A DNA stretch of 60,291 bases. It comes from Streptosporangiaceae bacterium. Its GTDB lineage: Bacteria; Actinomycetota; Actinomycetes; Streptosporangiales; Streptosporangiaceae. The position numbers were made by a program, and so were the translations under genes. The DNA lies in the NCBI GenBank assembly GCA_019245115.1, contig JAFARZ010000222.1:1-60291 (forward strand), read 5' to 3'. This document shows positions 17,914 to 25,193 of this stretch, piece after piece. Within the stretch, counting starts at the first letter, position 1; each line of letters begins with the position of its first letter. The notes under the pieces are model-generated. The model saw only the letters and a list, made by a program, of their open reading frames with translations. It was not told the DNA's origin and searched no databases.

Positions 17914-19011
17914 TCATCGGTGACGCATAATCACCTGGAGCCGTTCGAGGAAGGCGGGGTGGGCGACGGTGGTCCAGTCCGTGGCCAGGATGCTCTCCCC
18001 CGCGCGGTCACCCCAGGTGAACGCGGGCCGGCCGGTGGCCGGCACGGTGCTCTGGACGTGAATCGGGTTGAGGCCCCACCAGCACCAGCTGGCCTCGGTC
18101 TGCGCCAGCCAGGTGAGGACCCTGTCCAGCCATTCCTGGACAGCCTCCTTTCCCGGATCTACGCCGAACTCGCTCAGCCAGATCGGGGCGATGCCCTCCC
18201 GGAGCAGATACCCGCCGTTGGTGTCCATCTGGGTCAGGTAGCCCCGCCGGTCCTGGCCGGCCGGATGGAACCACGGGTAGTCGTGCATGCCGTAGACGAT
18301 TTTGCGCGGCCGGTTCAGCGCCACCGGATGGGCCGCCACGCCGGTCAGGTCCGCGGCGTAGCTCAGGCCGTCGCAGATGATCAGCACGTCCGGGTCGATC
18401 TCGTGGATGGCGTCTCCGGTCGCCGCGTACATGGCGGCGAAGTCCGCTTCGCCGCCGTCACCCCAGGATGGTTTCAGCACCCGGCCGCCCACGGTGGCCT
18501 GGCGGGGCTCGTTCTTGATGTCCATCGCCGCGACCAGCGGATTCGTCTTGTACCGGGCGGCGATGGTCCGCCAGCCATGCGCGAACTGACCGGGGGACCA
18601 GGAATCGTTGAACCACAGCCCGTTCGTGTCATCGTTAGAACAGCACCAGCCGCGGTCAAGCAGATGGCAATTGGGTATCACAATCAGCCCCGCGGCGGTC
18701 AGAGCCTCGACGCAGGCGTCGAACACCTGTAGCGGCGTCCTGCCACGCAGGTCGGCGTTGGCGGCCAGGTACCTGTCCGGGACGGCGGTGGTCTGCCGCA
18801 GCATCCAGAGGCTGAACGCGAGCCGGACGCTGTTGAAGCCGAGGCGGGCGATCGTCTCGGCGAGGGCGCCGCGGTGCACGCGATCGAGGCCGGGCGCCAC
18901 GCCGAAATCGGAGTGCGCGCCGAACCAGTTGACGCCCGCCAGGCGGACACGCTGGCCTTCCGCGTCCACGATGAACCTGCCGTCGACCGACAGCGGCGCC
19001 GCGACCGTCAT
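17914..19011 (-). CDS. GH5-like glycoside hydrolase, apparently cytoplasmic
   Basis: This 365-aa (beta/alpha)8 hydrolase is of the family 5/cellulase type. The N-terminal VRLAGVNWFG near 22-31 and FNSVRLAFS near 59-67 match the family. The acid/base is Glu168 in KNEP and the nucleophile is Glu281 in LSEFG. An HDYPW motif near 243 is also family-typical. There is no signal peptide or membrane anchor, unlike most GH5 endoglucanases, so it may act on short or internal oligosaccharides or glycosides. It starts nine bases after the ABC ATPase stop and so shares its operon. An AT-rich stretch (CATATGTATAAG) sits at the junction. Confidence 0.82.
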   Translation of the reverse strand: MTVAAPLSVDGRFIVDAEGQRVRLAGVNWFGAHSDFGVAPGLDRVHRGALAETIARLGFNSVRLAFSLWMLRQTTAVPDRYLAANADLRGRTPLQVFDACVEALTAAGLIVIPNCHLLDRGWCCSNDDTNGLWFNDSWSPGQFAHGWRTIAARYKTNPLVAAMDIKNEPRQATVGGRVLKPSWGDGGEADFAAMYAATGDAIHEIDPDVLIICDGLSYAADLTGVAAHPVALNRPRKIVYGMHDYPWFHPAGQDRRGYLTQMDTNGGYLLREGIAPIWLSEFGVDPGKEAVQEWLDRVLTWLAQTEASWCWWGLNPIHVQSTVPATGRPAFTWGDRAGESILATDWTTVAHPAFLERLQVIMRHR

Positions 19012-19020
19012 ATGTATAAG

Positions 19021-19737
19021 CTACGCGGCGTTCGCGCCGCCCAGCAGGGACTCGGGACCGTCGAGCGGCGCGGTCTCGTCGATCAGCCTGCCGTCGGACA
19101 GGAACAGCACGCGGTCGGCCCACGAGGCGAACTGCGCGTCGTGGGTCACCATGACGGCGGCCATGCCCCGCTTGCACGCCTTACGCACCAGGCGCATGAC
19201 CGTCTCACCGCTGAGCGAGTCCAGCGACCCCGACGGCTCGTCGGCCAGCAGCAGGCGACGCTCGCCGACCATGGCGCGGGCGATCGCCACCCGCTGGCGT
19301 TCGCCGCCGGAAAGCTGGGCGGGGTAGCGGTGCGAGCGGTCGCCGAGGCCGAGTTCGTCCAGTATGCGCATCCCGGCGATCCGCGCCCTCCGGCCGCCCG
19401 TGCCGTCAAGTTCGAGCGGCAGCGCGACGTTCTCCGCGGCGGTCAGCCCGGGCAGCAGGTTGAAGTCCTGGAACACGTACCCGATCTCGCGGCGGCGGAG
19501 CCGGGCCCGCTTGCTCCTGGACAGGGCAGTCACCGGGGTTCCGTTGATCCAGACGTCGCCCGCGGTCGGCTGCTCCAGGGTGCCGGCGATGGCCAGCAGC
19601 GTCGACTTGCCCGACCCGCTCGGGCCCATGACCGCCACCATCGTTCCTGGCTCCACGGCCAGATCCACGTCGCGGAGCGCGTGCACCTCGGCTGGCCCGG
19701 CGCCGTATGTCTTTGACACGTGCCGCATGTCCAGCAT
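19021..19737 (-). CDS. ABC transporter ATPase (MacB/LolD-like), no permease nearby
   Basis: This is a 238-aa ATPase with Walker A GPSGSGKS near 38-45, Q-loop VFQDFNLL near 89-96, signature LSGGERQR near 143-150, Walker B LLLADEP near 164-169 and switch His in VTHDAQ near 200. The class normally drives an FtsX-type permease, but none is adjacent: the next genes in the unit are a GH5 hydrolase and a deaminase. GGAGGG lies seven bases before ATG 19737. It diverges from the MMPL gene across 154 bp. Confidence 0.88.
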   Translation of the reverse strand: MLDMRHVSKTYGAGPAEVHALRDVDLAVEPGTMVAVMGPSGSGKSTLLAIAGTLEQPTAGDVWINGTPVTALSRSKRARLRRREIGYVFQDFNLLPGLTAAENVALPLELDGTGGRRARIAGMRILDELGLGDRSHRYPAQLSGGERQRVAIARAMVGERRLLLADEPSGSLDSLSGETVMRLVRKACKRGMAAVMVTHDAQFASWADRVLFLSDGRLIDETAPLDGPESLLGGANAA

Positions 19738-19891
19738 GTTCGTTCCCTCCGTAGGTCACCGCGCCGGCAGATCCGGGTCCGCCGGCGCCGTGGTAGTTAC
19801 GCTAGAGTCTGGCGGCGCGGCGCCGACATAGGGCTAGCTTGCCTCTTCCGGGTGGGGCTAGGTCTACCTTGGGCGAACCTGGGTAGTAGCG

Positions 19892-22135
19892 ATGGTCATG
19901 CTGGCCAGGGCCTATGCGTTCGCCGTCGTCTCCTTGCGCTGGCCGGTCATCGGCGGGTGGATCGCCGCGCTGGTGCTGGCGGTGCTGTTCCTGCCGACGC
20001 TGTCGTCGGCGGGCGGGCTGTCCCCGAGCGGGCTGGCCGGCCTGGTGCCGTCCGGGTCGGCGGGGGCGCATGCCGACGCGGACGCCACCCGGCTGTTCGG
20101 TTTCCCGCTGGACCCGGCCGTGGCCGTGGTGCAGCGGAACCCGCACGGCATGGCCGCGGCGGTCACCGAGCGGTCCGTGCGGGCCGCGGTGGCGGTGGAC
20201 CGGGGCCGGGCTGGTCCGGATCCGGTCCCCGGGCTTTCGTTCGCGGTCCCGCTGCCCAACACCGCGGGACTGCTTCCCGGCACCGCTGAGCAGTCAACTA
20301 CCGTCGTGACGTTCCTGACGTTCCGCCCGGGCGTTTCGATCGCCGGGCAGACCGCGGACGGAACCAGCTATGCGCACAGATTTCTCGGGCGGCCTTCCGA
20401 CAGCGTGGTAGGCGTGACCGGCTTGGTCCCGGCCCGGTACTCGCAAGGGCTCATCATCACCCGGTACCTCGGCTGGGTCGAACTGTTCACCGTGCTGGCC
20501 ATCGCCGTGATCGTGGGAGCGCGGTTCCGGTCGGCGGGAGCGCCGCTGGTGGCACTGGCCTGTGCGGGGATCGCGTACGAACTGTCGGTGCGGATCGTGG
20601 CCTGGGCCGCGCAGCGGGCCGGGGTGTCGCTGCCGCCGGACCTGGAGCCCGTGCTGGTCGTGCTGCTGCTGGGGGTGACCACCGACTATTCGGTGTTCTT
20701 CCTGGCCGGCATGCGCGGCCGGCTGGCCGCGGGTGAGCCCCGGGTGCGGGCGGCGCGGCTGGCCACCGGTGAGTTCGCGCCCATCATCTTCGCCGCCGGG
20801 CTCGTGGTCGCGGCCGGGACCGGCTCGATGTATGCCGCGCGATCCACCCTGCTGCGCGCCTTCGGCCCCGGGCTGGCGCTCACCGTGCTGACCGCGATGG
20901 CGGTGTCGATGACGCTGTGCCCGGCGCTCATGGCCGTGTTCGGACGGCTGCTGTTCCGTAACGTGACCAGGCGCGAGCGGGACGTTTCGGAGCGGGATCT
21001 GCGGGTGGTGGCGGCGCGGGTCGCCGCCGCGCGTCCGGTCGCCCTCATCCTCGCCGGCGCGTGCGTGGTCGGCCTGGTGGTGGCCGCGTTCGGCGCGCGT
21101 GAGCTGCGGTCCGGGTCCCCGCTGATCCACGAGCTGCCTTCGTCGTCGTCGGTGGTAAAGGCATCGGCGGCGGCTTCGTCCGGGTTCGCGCCCGGAATCT
21201 TGTCCCCGACCGAGATCCTGCTTATCAGGCCGGGGATCACCGGTGTTTCTTCCGCTTCCAGCCTGAGCCGGCTGGAAGGCCTGCTGAACCGGCAGCCGGG
21301 CGTCGCGGCGGTGGCCGGCCCGACGAACCTGCCCAGCGCCCTGGCGCCGGTCAACCCGATGCTGGCGAAGTCAGGTAACGCCGTCCGGTTCGCGGTGGTG
21401 CTGCGGAGCGATCCGCTGGACGCCGCCGCGATCAGCGACGTGCGCGCGCTACAGGGTCGCCTCCCGGCGCTTGGCCGCGCGGCCGGACTGCCGGCCGGCG
21501 TACGGTTCGAGGTGGGCGGCGAAACGGCGCTGACCGCCGACGCCATCACGGCGACCGTCGGTGACCTGTGGCGGATCGCGCTGGCCATCATGGTGGCCAC
21601 GCTGGTGCTGCTGGCGATCTTCCTGCGGGCGCTGCTCGCGCCGCTGTACCTGCTGGCGGCCAGCGTGCTCGCCGTGCTTGCCGCCCTGGGCCTGACGGCG
21701 CTCATCTGCCAGGCGCTGTTCGGCTCGGCCAGCCTGGTGTACTACGTGCCGTTCGCGGCCGGCGTGCTGCTGGTCGCCCTCGGCTCGGATTACAACGTGT
21801 TCGTGGTGGGACGGATCTGGGAGGAGGCCAGGCGCCGGCCGGTGCCGGACGCGGTGGCCCTCGCGGCGCCGCGCGCGTCGCGGGCGATCACCACGGCCGC
21901 CGTGGCGCTGGCCGCCAGCTTCGCGTTGCTCGCGGTGATACCGCTGCTGCAGTTCCGCCAGATCGCGATAACGATGGCGATCGGCGTGCTGCTGGACGCG
22001 ATCGTGGTCCGTTCGCTGCTGGTGCCGGCCCTGGTGGCGCTGTTCGGCCGGGCCGGGATGTGGCCGGGGAACCGCGTGCGTGCGGCGCGCGGGCAGATCG
22101 TTGCCGACCGAGACATGGCTACGATGGACCGATGA
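19892..22135 (+). CDS. MMPL-family (RND) transporter
   Basis: This is a 747-aa RND-type exporter. There are two copies of the MMPL unit: a membrane helix, a periplasmic porter loop, then five helices. The proton-relay DY pairs are in GVTTDYSVFF near residue 265 and GSDYNVFVVG near 633, as in actinobacterial MmpL lipid exporters. The length is close to that of Streptomyces MMPL proteins and shorter than mycobacterial MmpL3. It probably exports a lipid, pigment or antibiotic using the proton gradient. ATG 19892 follows GGGTAGTAGCG. A VOC-fold gene overlaps its stop as ATGA, so the two are co-transcribed. Confidence 0.88.
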   Translation: MVMLARAYAFAVVSLRWPVIGGWIAALVLAVLFLPTLSSAGGLSPSGLAGLVPSGSAGAHADADATRLFGFPLDPAVAVVQRNPHGMAAAVTERSVRAAVAVDRGRAGPDPVPGLSFAVPLPNTAGLLPGTAEQSTTVVTFLTFRPGVSIAGQTADGTSYAHRFLGRPSDSVVGVTGLVPARYSQGLIITRYLGWVELFTVLAIAVIVGARFRSAGAPLVALACAGIAYELSVRIVAWAAQRAGVSLPPDLEPVLVVLLLGVTTDYSVFFLAGMRGRLAAGEPRVRAARLATGEFAPIIFAAGLVVAAGTGSMYAARSTLLRAFGPGLALTVLTAMAVSMTLCPALMAVFGRLLFRNVTRRERDVSERDLRVVAARVAAARPVALILAGACVVGLVVAAFGARELRSGSPLIHELPSSSSVVKASAAASSGFAPGILSPTEILLIRPGITGVSSASSLSRLEGLLNRQPGVAAVAGPTNLPSALAPVNPMLAKSGNAVRFAVVLRSDPLDAAAISDVRALQGRLPALGRAAGLPAGVRFEVGGETALTADAITATVGDLWRIALAIMVATLVLLAIFLRALLAPLYLLAASVLAVLAALGLTALICQALFGSASLVYYVPFAAGVLLVALGSDYNVFVVGRIWEEARRRPVPDAVALAAPRASRAITTAAVALAASFALLAVIPLLQFRQIAITMAIGVLLDAIVVRSLLVPALVALFGRAGMWPGNRVRAARGQIVADRDMATMDR

Positions 22136-22575
22136 CCACGGACCAGGAGTTTCCCACGCTGCTTCAGACCGTGCTGGACACCACCGACGCACGCGGGCTG
22201 GCCGAGTTCTACCGGCAGTTGTTCGGGTGGCGGTACCGGCCCGGCGATGAGCCGCCGGCGGCCGGAGCGCCGGACCCTCGTGGGTCGGATTGGCTGGTGC
22301 TGCAGGATGCGGCGGCCAGCACGCGGTTGGCGTTCCAGCAGGTCTCGGAGCTACCTGAGGCTTCCTGGCCGTCCAATACGCCCCACCCGCAGCAGTTGCA
22401 TCTGGACTTCATGGTGCATTCAGTGGCGGAACTTAACCGGCAGCACGAGCGGGCGCTGACACTGGGGGCGCGGCTACGGCTGGACCGGACCGACGACCCG
22501 GAAGAGCCTCTGTACGTCTACGCCGATCCGGCCGGCCACCCGTTCTGTATCTTCGTCGGATCGCCGCCGAGTTAG
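22132..22575 (+). CDS. VOC-superfamily (glyoxalase-like) protein
   Basis: This is a 147-aa protein of the glyoxalase/bleomycin-resistance/dioxygenase fold. Two beta-alpha-beta-beta-beta modules are seen, with TDARGLAEFYRQLFGW near 17-32 and the closing YADPAGHPFCIFV near 129-141. Family members bind metal or sequester compounds. The ATG lies within the stop of the MMPL transporter gene (ATGA), so a role in modifying or binding the exported compound is an inference from context. It converges on the DinB-like gene with 17 bp between. Confidence 0.82.
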   Translation: MTTDQEFPTLLQTVLDTTDARGLAEFYRQLFGWRYRPGDEPPAAGAPDPRGSDWLVLQDAAASTRLAFQQVSELPEASWPSNTPHPQQLHLDFMVHSVAELNRQHERALTLGARLRLDRTDDPEEPLYVYADPAGHPFCIFVGSPPS

Positions 22576-22592
22576 CCTGAGTTAGCCCTGAG

Positions 22593-23417
22593 TTAGCCCC
22601 AGCGGACGCGGACGCTGGTTTTCCACTGGCTGAGGAGGCGGGCGTCTCCGGAGATCGTGACCTCGGCCGAGGTTGCCTCGGCGCGATTCCACAGGAACAG
22701 GTACAGGCCCGATGCGGGGCCGCTCACCGTACACGTCGCGGGCCCGGCTAGTCCGCCCCGGTGCTGCATTGGCCTGGGCCTCCGGCCGCGGTGCTGCATT
22801 GGCCTGGGCCTCCGGCCGCGGCGCGGCTGGAGGAGGCCGTCCTCGGCTTGGGCGTACCAGTCGTCGCCGGTGTCGGTGGCCGCGAATCGCAGCGTCCCTT
22901 CGTGGTCGCCGTGCGGCTGGTACTTATGCCTGCGCCCGAACCCCATGATCAGTTCGTCGATGCCGTCGGCCGCGAAATCCGGCGGGAACCCGGGCGTCGC
23001 CCTCATGGCACTGTCCGCGTCGGCCCGATGTATGGCGGTCTCGTGTGCCTGCCGGCGGGCCCAGAACGCCAGCGGGGTGGGCGCGTCCATGAAGGTGGCG
23101 GTGCGCAGATCCGGGTCGGCTTCGGTGAGCGTTTCGACCAGCGCCGTGTGACCGGCGCGGAACCAGGCCAGCAGTTCGTCGTCGGGGGCGCCGCCGTCGA
23201 GGATCTCGGCCTCCGGAGGGCCGTCGAGGATTCGCTCCGGGCACTCGGTGATGTGCCTGGCCGCCCACCGGTGGACGTACCCAGTGTGTCTGATCAGGTC
23301 CTTGACCAGCCACGGCGCGCACGTCGGGACCGGTGCGTCCAGGCCGGCCCGGTCGGCCGCGGTCGCGAGGGACTCCCCTTGCTGCCGCAGCGCGGCGATG
23401 TGCTCTGCGATCTCCAC
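22593..23417 (-). CDS. Maleylpyruvate isomerase family (mycothiol-dependent, DinB-like) protein
   Basis: This 274-aa protein has an N-terminal DinB/MDMPI four-helix domain. The metal-site His residues are in LIRHTGYVHRW near 41-51 and in the QAHETAIHRAD helix near 122-132. The C-terminal lobe is SCP2-like. The family covers mycothiol-dependent maleylpyruvate isomerases and many uncharacterised detoxification enzymes. A 10-codon tandem duplication (GRRPRPMQHR twice, DNA 22759-22818) interrupts the C-terminal lobe near residue 200. The insert looks repeat-derived and may be tolerated as a surface loop. Confidence 0.8.
   Translation of the reverse strand: MEIAEHIAALRQQGESLATAADRAGLDAPVPTCAPWLVKDLIRHTGYVHRWAARHITECPERILDGPPEAEILDGGAPDDELLAWFRAGHTALVETLTEADPDLRTATFMDAPTPLAFWARRQAHETAIHRADADSAMRATPGFPPDFAADGIDELIMGFGRRHKYQPHGDHEGTLRFAATDTGDDWYAQAEDGLLQPRRGRRPRPMQHRGRRPRPMQHRGGLAGPATCTVSGPASGLYLFLWNRAEATSAEVTISGDARLLSQWKTSVRVRWG
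22759..22818. repeat. 30-bp tandem duplication inside the DinB-like gene
   Basis: Two consecutive identical 30-bp units begin CGGTGCTGCATTGGCC. Because the unit is a multiple of three, the frame is kept. The inner word TTGGCCTGGGCCTCCGGCC also occurs in sbcC at about 10924. Confidence 0.85.
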
Positions 23418-23454
23418 GGGCCTATTGTGCCTGGCCGCATGCCGCGCTGGGCAT

Positions 23455-23496
23455 GCTGGGTGTGCTGGGTGTGCTGGGTGTGCTGGGTGTGCTGGG
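23455..23496. repeat. 9-bp tandem repeat, four full units
   Basis: GCTGGGTGT occurs four times in succession plus a partial unit, immediately upstream of the DinB-like gene start. It would encode cysteine/tryptophan/valine runs and is not part of a gene. Confidence 0.8.
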
Positions 23497-23619
23497 GCAG
23501 GCGGGCGATTTGCCCGCTTGGCGCGCTAGGCGAGCTGGGCCCGTATGGCGCGCTGGGCGATTTGCCCGCTTCCTCCGCCGCCGCCGACCGCCGTTCCTCG
23601 TGGAGAAAAAGGGCTCTGC

Positions 23620-23656
23620 GGAGAGTAAGGCGCCGGAAACCAGCGCCCTACTCTCC
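23620..23656. terminator. 14-bp hairpin, one mismatch
   Basis: GGAGAGTAAGGCGC pairs with GCGCCCTACTCTCC around a 9-base loop. There is no clear T-run on either side. It may be a terminator, a transcript-end element or part of a REP-like repeat; a related but poorer structure lies near 46870-46915. Confidence 0.4.
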
Positions 23657-23840
23657 ACGAGGCTTCAAACTTCCACGGAATGCGGTGCTGACGTGACCCT
23701 TATGACAGATGTGACCAGACAGGAAGCACCCTCGCCACCGGATCGGCCTAGTACTCGCAAGCGGCCCGGCGCCGCCTGTGATACTTCCGTGGCTGTTGTT
23801 ACTTCTGTGAACGCCTGGTCCTGGCTCCTAGCGACTTGAA

Positions 23841-24008
23841 TGTCACATGGGTGCGGCTCCCTTAAAGGGACAGTCAGGTGCTGCTCCCTGGCCAGCGGCA
23901 CCGATGGCACCATCGGACACGCTCTAATAGCGCTGCTGATCGGTTTGAGCGACACCGATGGCACCATCGGCATGCTGCTCACTCTGGAGGAGCCGCACCC
24001 ACGTCACA
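23841..24008. repeat. 168-bp structured element with terminal inverted repeats
   Basis: The arms TGTCACATGGGTGCGGCTCC (23841-23860) and GGAGCCGCACCCACGTCACA (23989-24008) are inverted repeats matching at 18 of 20 positions. Inside are two exact 18-bp direct repeats CACCGATGGCACCATCGG (23899-23916 and 23953-23970), each nearly palindromic. It ends 39 bp from the stop of the AlbA_2 gene. It could be a MITE-like element, a bidirectional terminator or a structured RNA gene. Confidence 0.55.
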
Positions 24009-24047
24009 TCCATGTCGTCTGGACAGAATGAATTGGCATTCACGTCG

Positions 24048-25193
24048 TTAGAAAGCGGAATTGCCCCTTGGCAGGACCAGTACAACTTGCGCGTCGCTGA
24101 TCTCGATGCCAAGCGCCCGCCTGGAATGCTCCCGGAGTAGCCGGGATATCCTAGCGATGCCTGTGCCCGCTCGGGTAGCAAGCTGCGCGGCAGCGACTCG
24201 AGAATAGATATGGGGATTGCGTGGCACATGAACACCCGCTCTCATCGCGTCCGCGTCCACACTGTTAGGCGGGCGCCCGGGTGACCGGACCTCAACGCGA
24301 TCGCTGAACACGAAAATTCGAACCGGCCCTGGAATGGTGTAGTCGCGGTGCACAAGAGCGTTGACCGCAGCCTCTCGCAGCGCCGCGAGCGGTATCTCTT
24401 CGCGCTTTTCCGGCTCGAACCCGACGATCTCGTGTTCGGTCCGCAAATGCAGGCGAAGGAATGTCTCAATCTGAGCGATGATCTCGAAGAGGTCTCCGGT
24501 GAGATCCTTGCGATCAACGAAGTCATCGCCCAGTTCTGTGCCAGGCAGAGCGCCGACCACGACCTGCGAAGACTGGAGCACTGCTTGCGGATTGCGGCCG
24601 AAGACCACCACGCCACCGACCGTAGGATGCACCCCATCGTACAGACCCCATGCACGCAACAGCCGCGGGAGATCATCACCAAGATCCTGTTGCTCCAGCT
24701 CAAGATGTCGCGCTACCGCGTCTAGATCGAGAGCTGCCAGTCCGAGCTGCGGTAGCGGCTGCTCATCATAGAAAAGGGAGCGCGATGCCTGGAATAGCCG
24801 GAGCAACTCTTCACGGCTTGCACTGCGGCAACGTGTTCCTGAGCGCACGTAGTAACGACCGTCACTGGTCCGGTAGGGCCGCTGATCCCCCTTCGGAATA
24901 TTGAGAACCATAATCGAGTAGCCCTCGAGTTCCACGACTTCCGGAACGACAGTTACGGGAGGCGAGCAGCGATTAAACGCCACATCGTCCACCTTGAGCA
25001 TCAGCTCATCCGGGTCTAGCACACCGACGATCAAGCGATTGTCATCAATACCGACGATGATCTGTCCGCCATCACTATTAGCGAAACAGACCAGATCTTT
25101 TGCCAGTTCGGCCGTGCTCGCCAGTTCACGCTTGAAGTCAGTGTGCGGATTCTCCCATCGGAGAATCCGTTCTCGCAGCTCATCTGGTGTCAT
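24048..25193 (-). CDS. AlbA_2 (Schlafen-like) domain / HATPase_c_4 protein
   Basis: This is a 381-aa protein. Residues about 13-128 form an AlbA_2 (divergent AAA_4/Schlafen) domain: TDFKRE, then CFANSDGGQIIVGIDD and YYVRSGTRCRSAS. The C-terminal half has the RecG-like HATPase_c_4 segment: REAAVNALVHRDY near 265-277, then IFVFSDRVEVRSPG near 284-297. These proteins are usually called ATP-binding or putative transcriptional regulators; Schlafen-type AlbA domains can also be nucleases. ATG 25193 overlaps the 3' end of the upstream PHP-ATPase gene by 14 bp, so the two form one translationally coupled pair. A 34-codon upstream extension is rejected. Base composition is visibly lower in GC than the neighbours. 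A regulatory or effector role in a defence module is inferred. Confidence 0.85.
   Translation of the reverse strand: MTPDELRERILRWENPHTDFKRELASTAELAKDLVCFANSDGGQIIVGIDDNRLIVGVLDPDELMLKVDDVAFNRCSPPVTVVPEVVELEGYSIMVLNIPKGDQRPYRTSDGRYYVRSGTRCRSASREELLRLFQASRSLFYDEQPLPQLGLAALDLDAVARHLELEQQDLGDDLPRLLRAWGLYDGVHPTVGGVVVFGRNPQAVLQSSQVVVGALPGTELGDDFVDRKDLTGDLFEIIAQIETFLRLHLRTEHEIVGFEPEKREEIPLAALREAAVNALVHRDYTIPGPVRIFVFSDRVEVRSPGRPPNSVDADAMRAGVHVPRNPHIYSRVAAAQLATRAGTGIARISRLLREHSRRALGIEISDAQVVLVLPRGNSAF

Larger units (their letters stand above)
23418..24047. other. 630-bp non-coding gap bordering the TrlF island
   Basis: This contains a 9-bp tandem repeat (23455-23496), a near-perfect 14-bp hairpin (23620-23656) and a 168-bp structured element (23841-24008). 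No gene is supported. Several short frames exist but have no ribosome-binding site, family or stable codon pattern. Confidence 0.6.

Noticed and set aside
19738..19891. TetR-like operator CTACC...GGGTAG before the MMPL gene
   Set aside because: Only five outer and two inner base pairs match over 23 bases; no regulator gene is adjacent.
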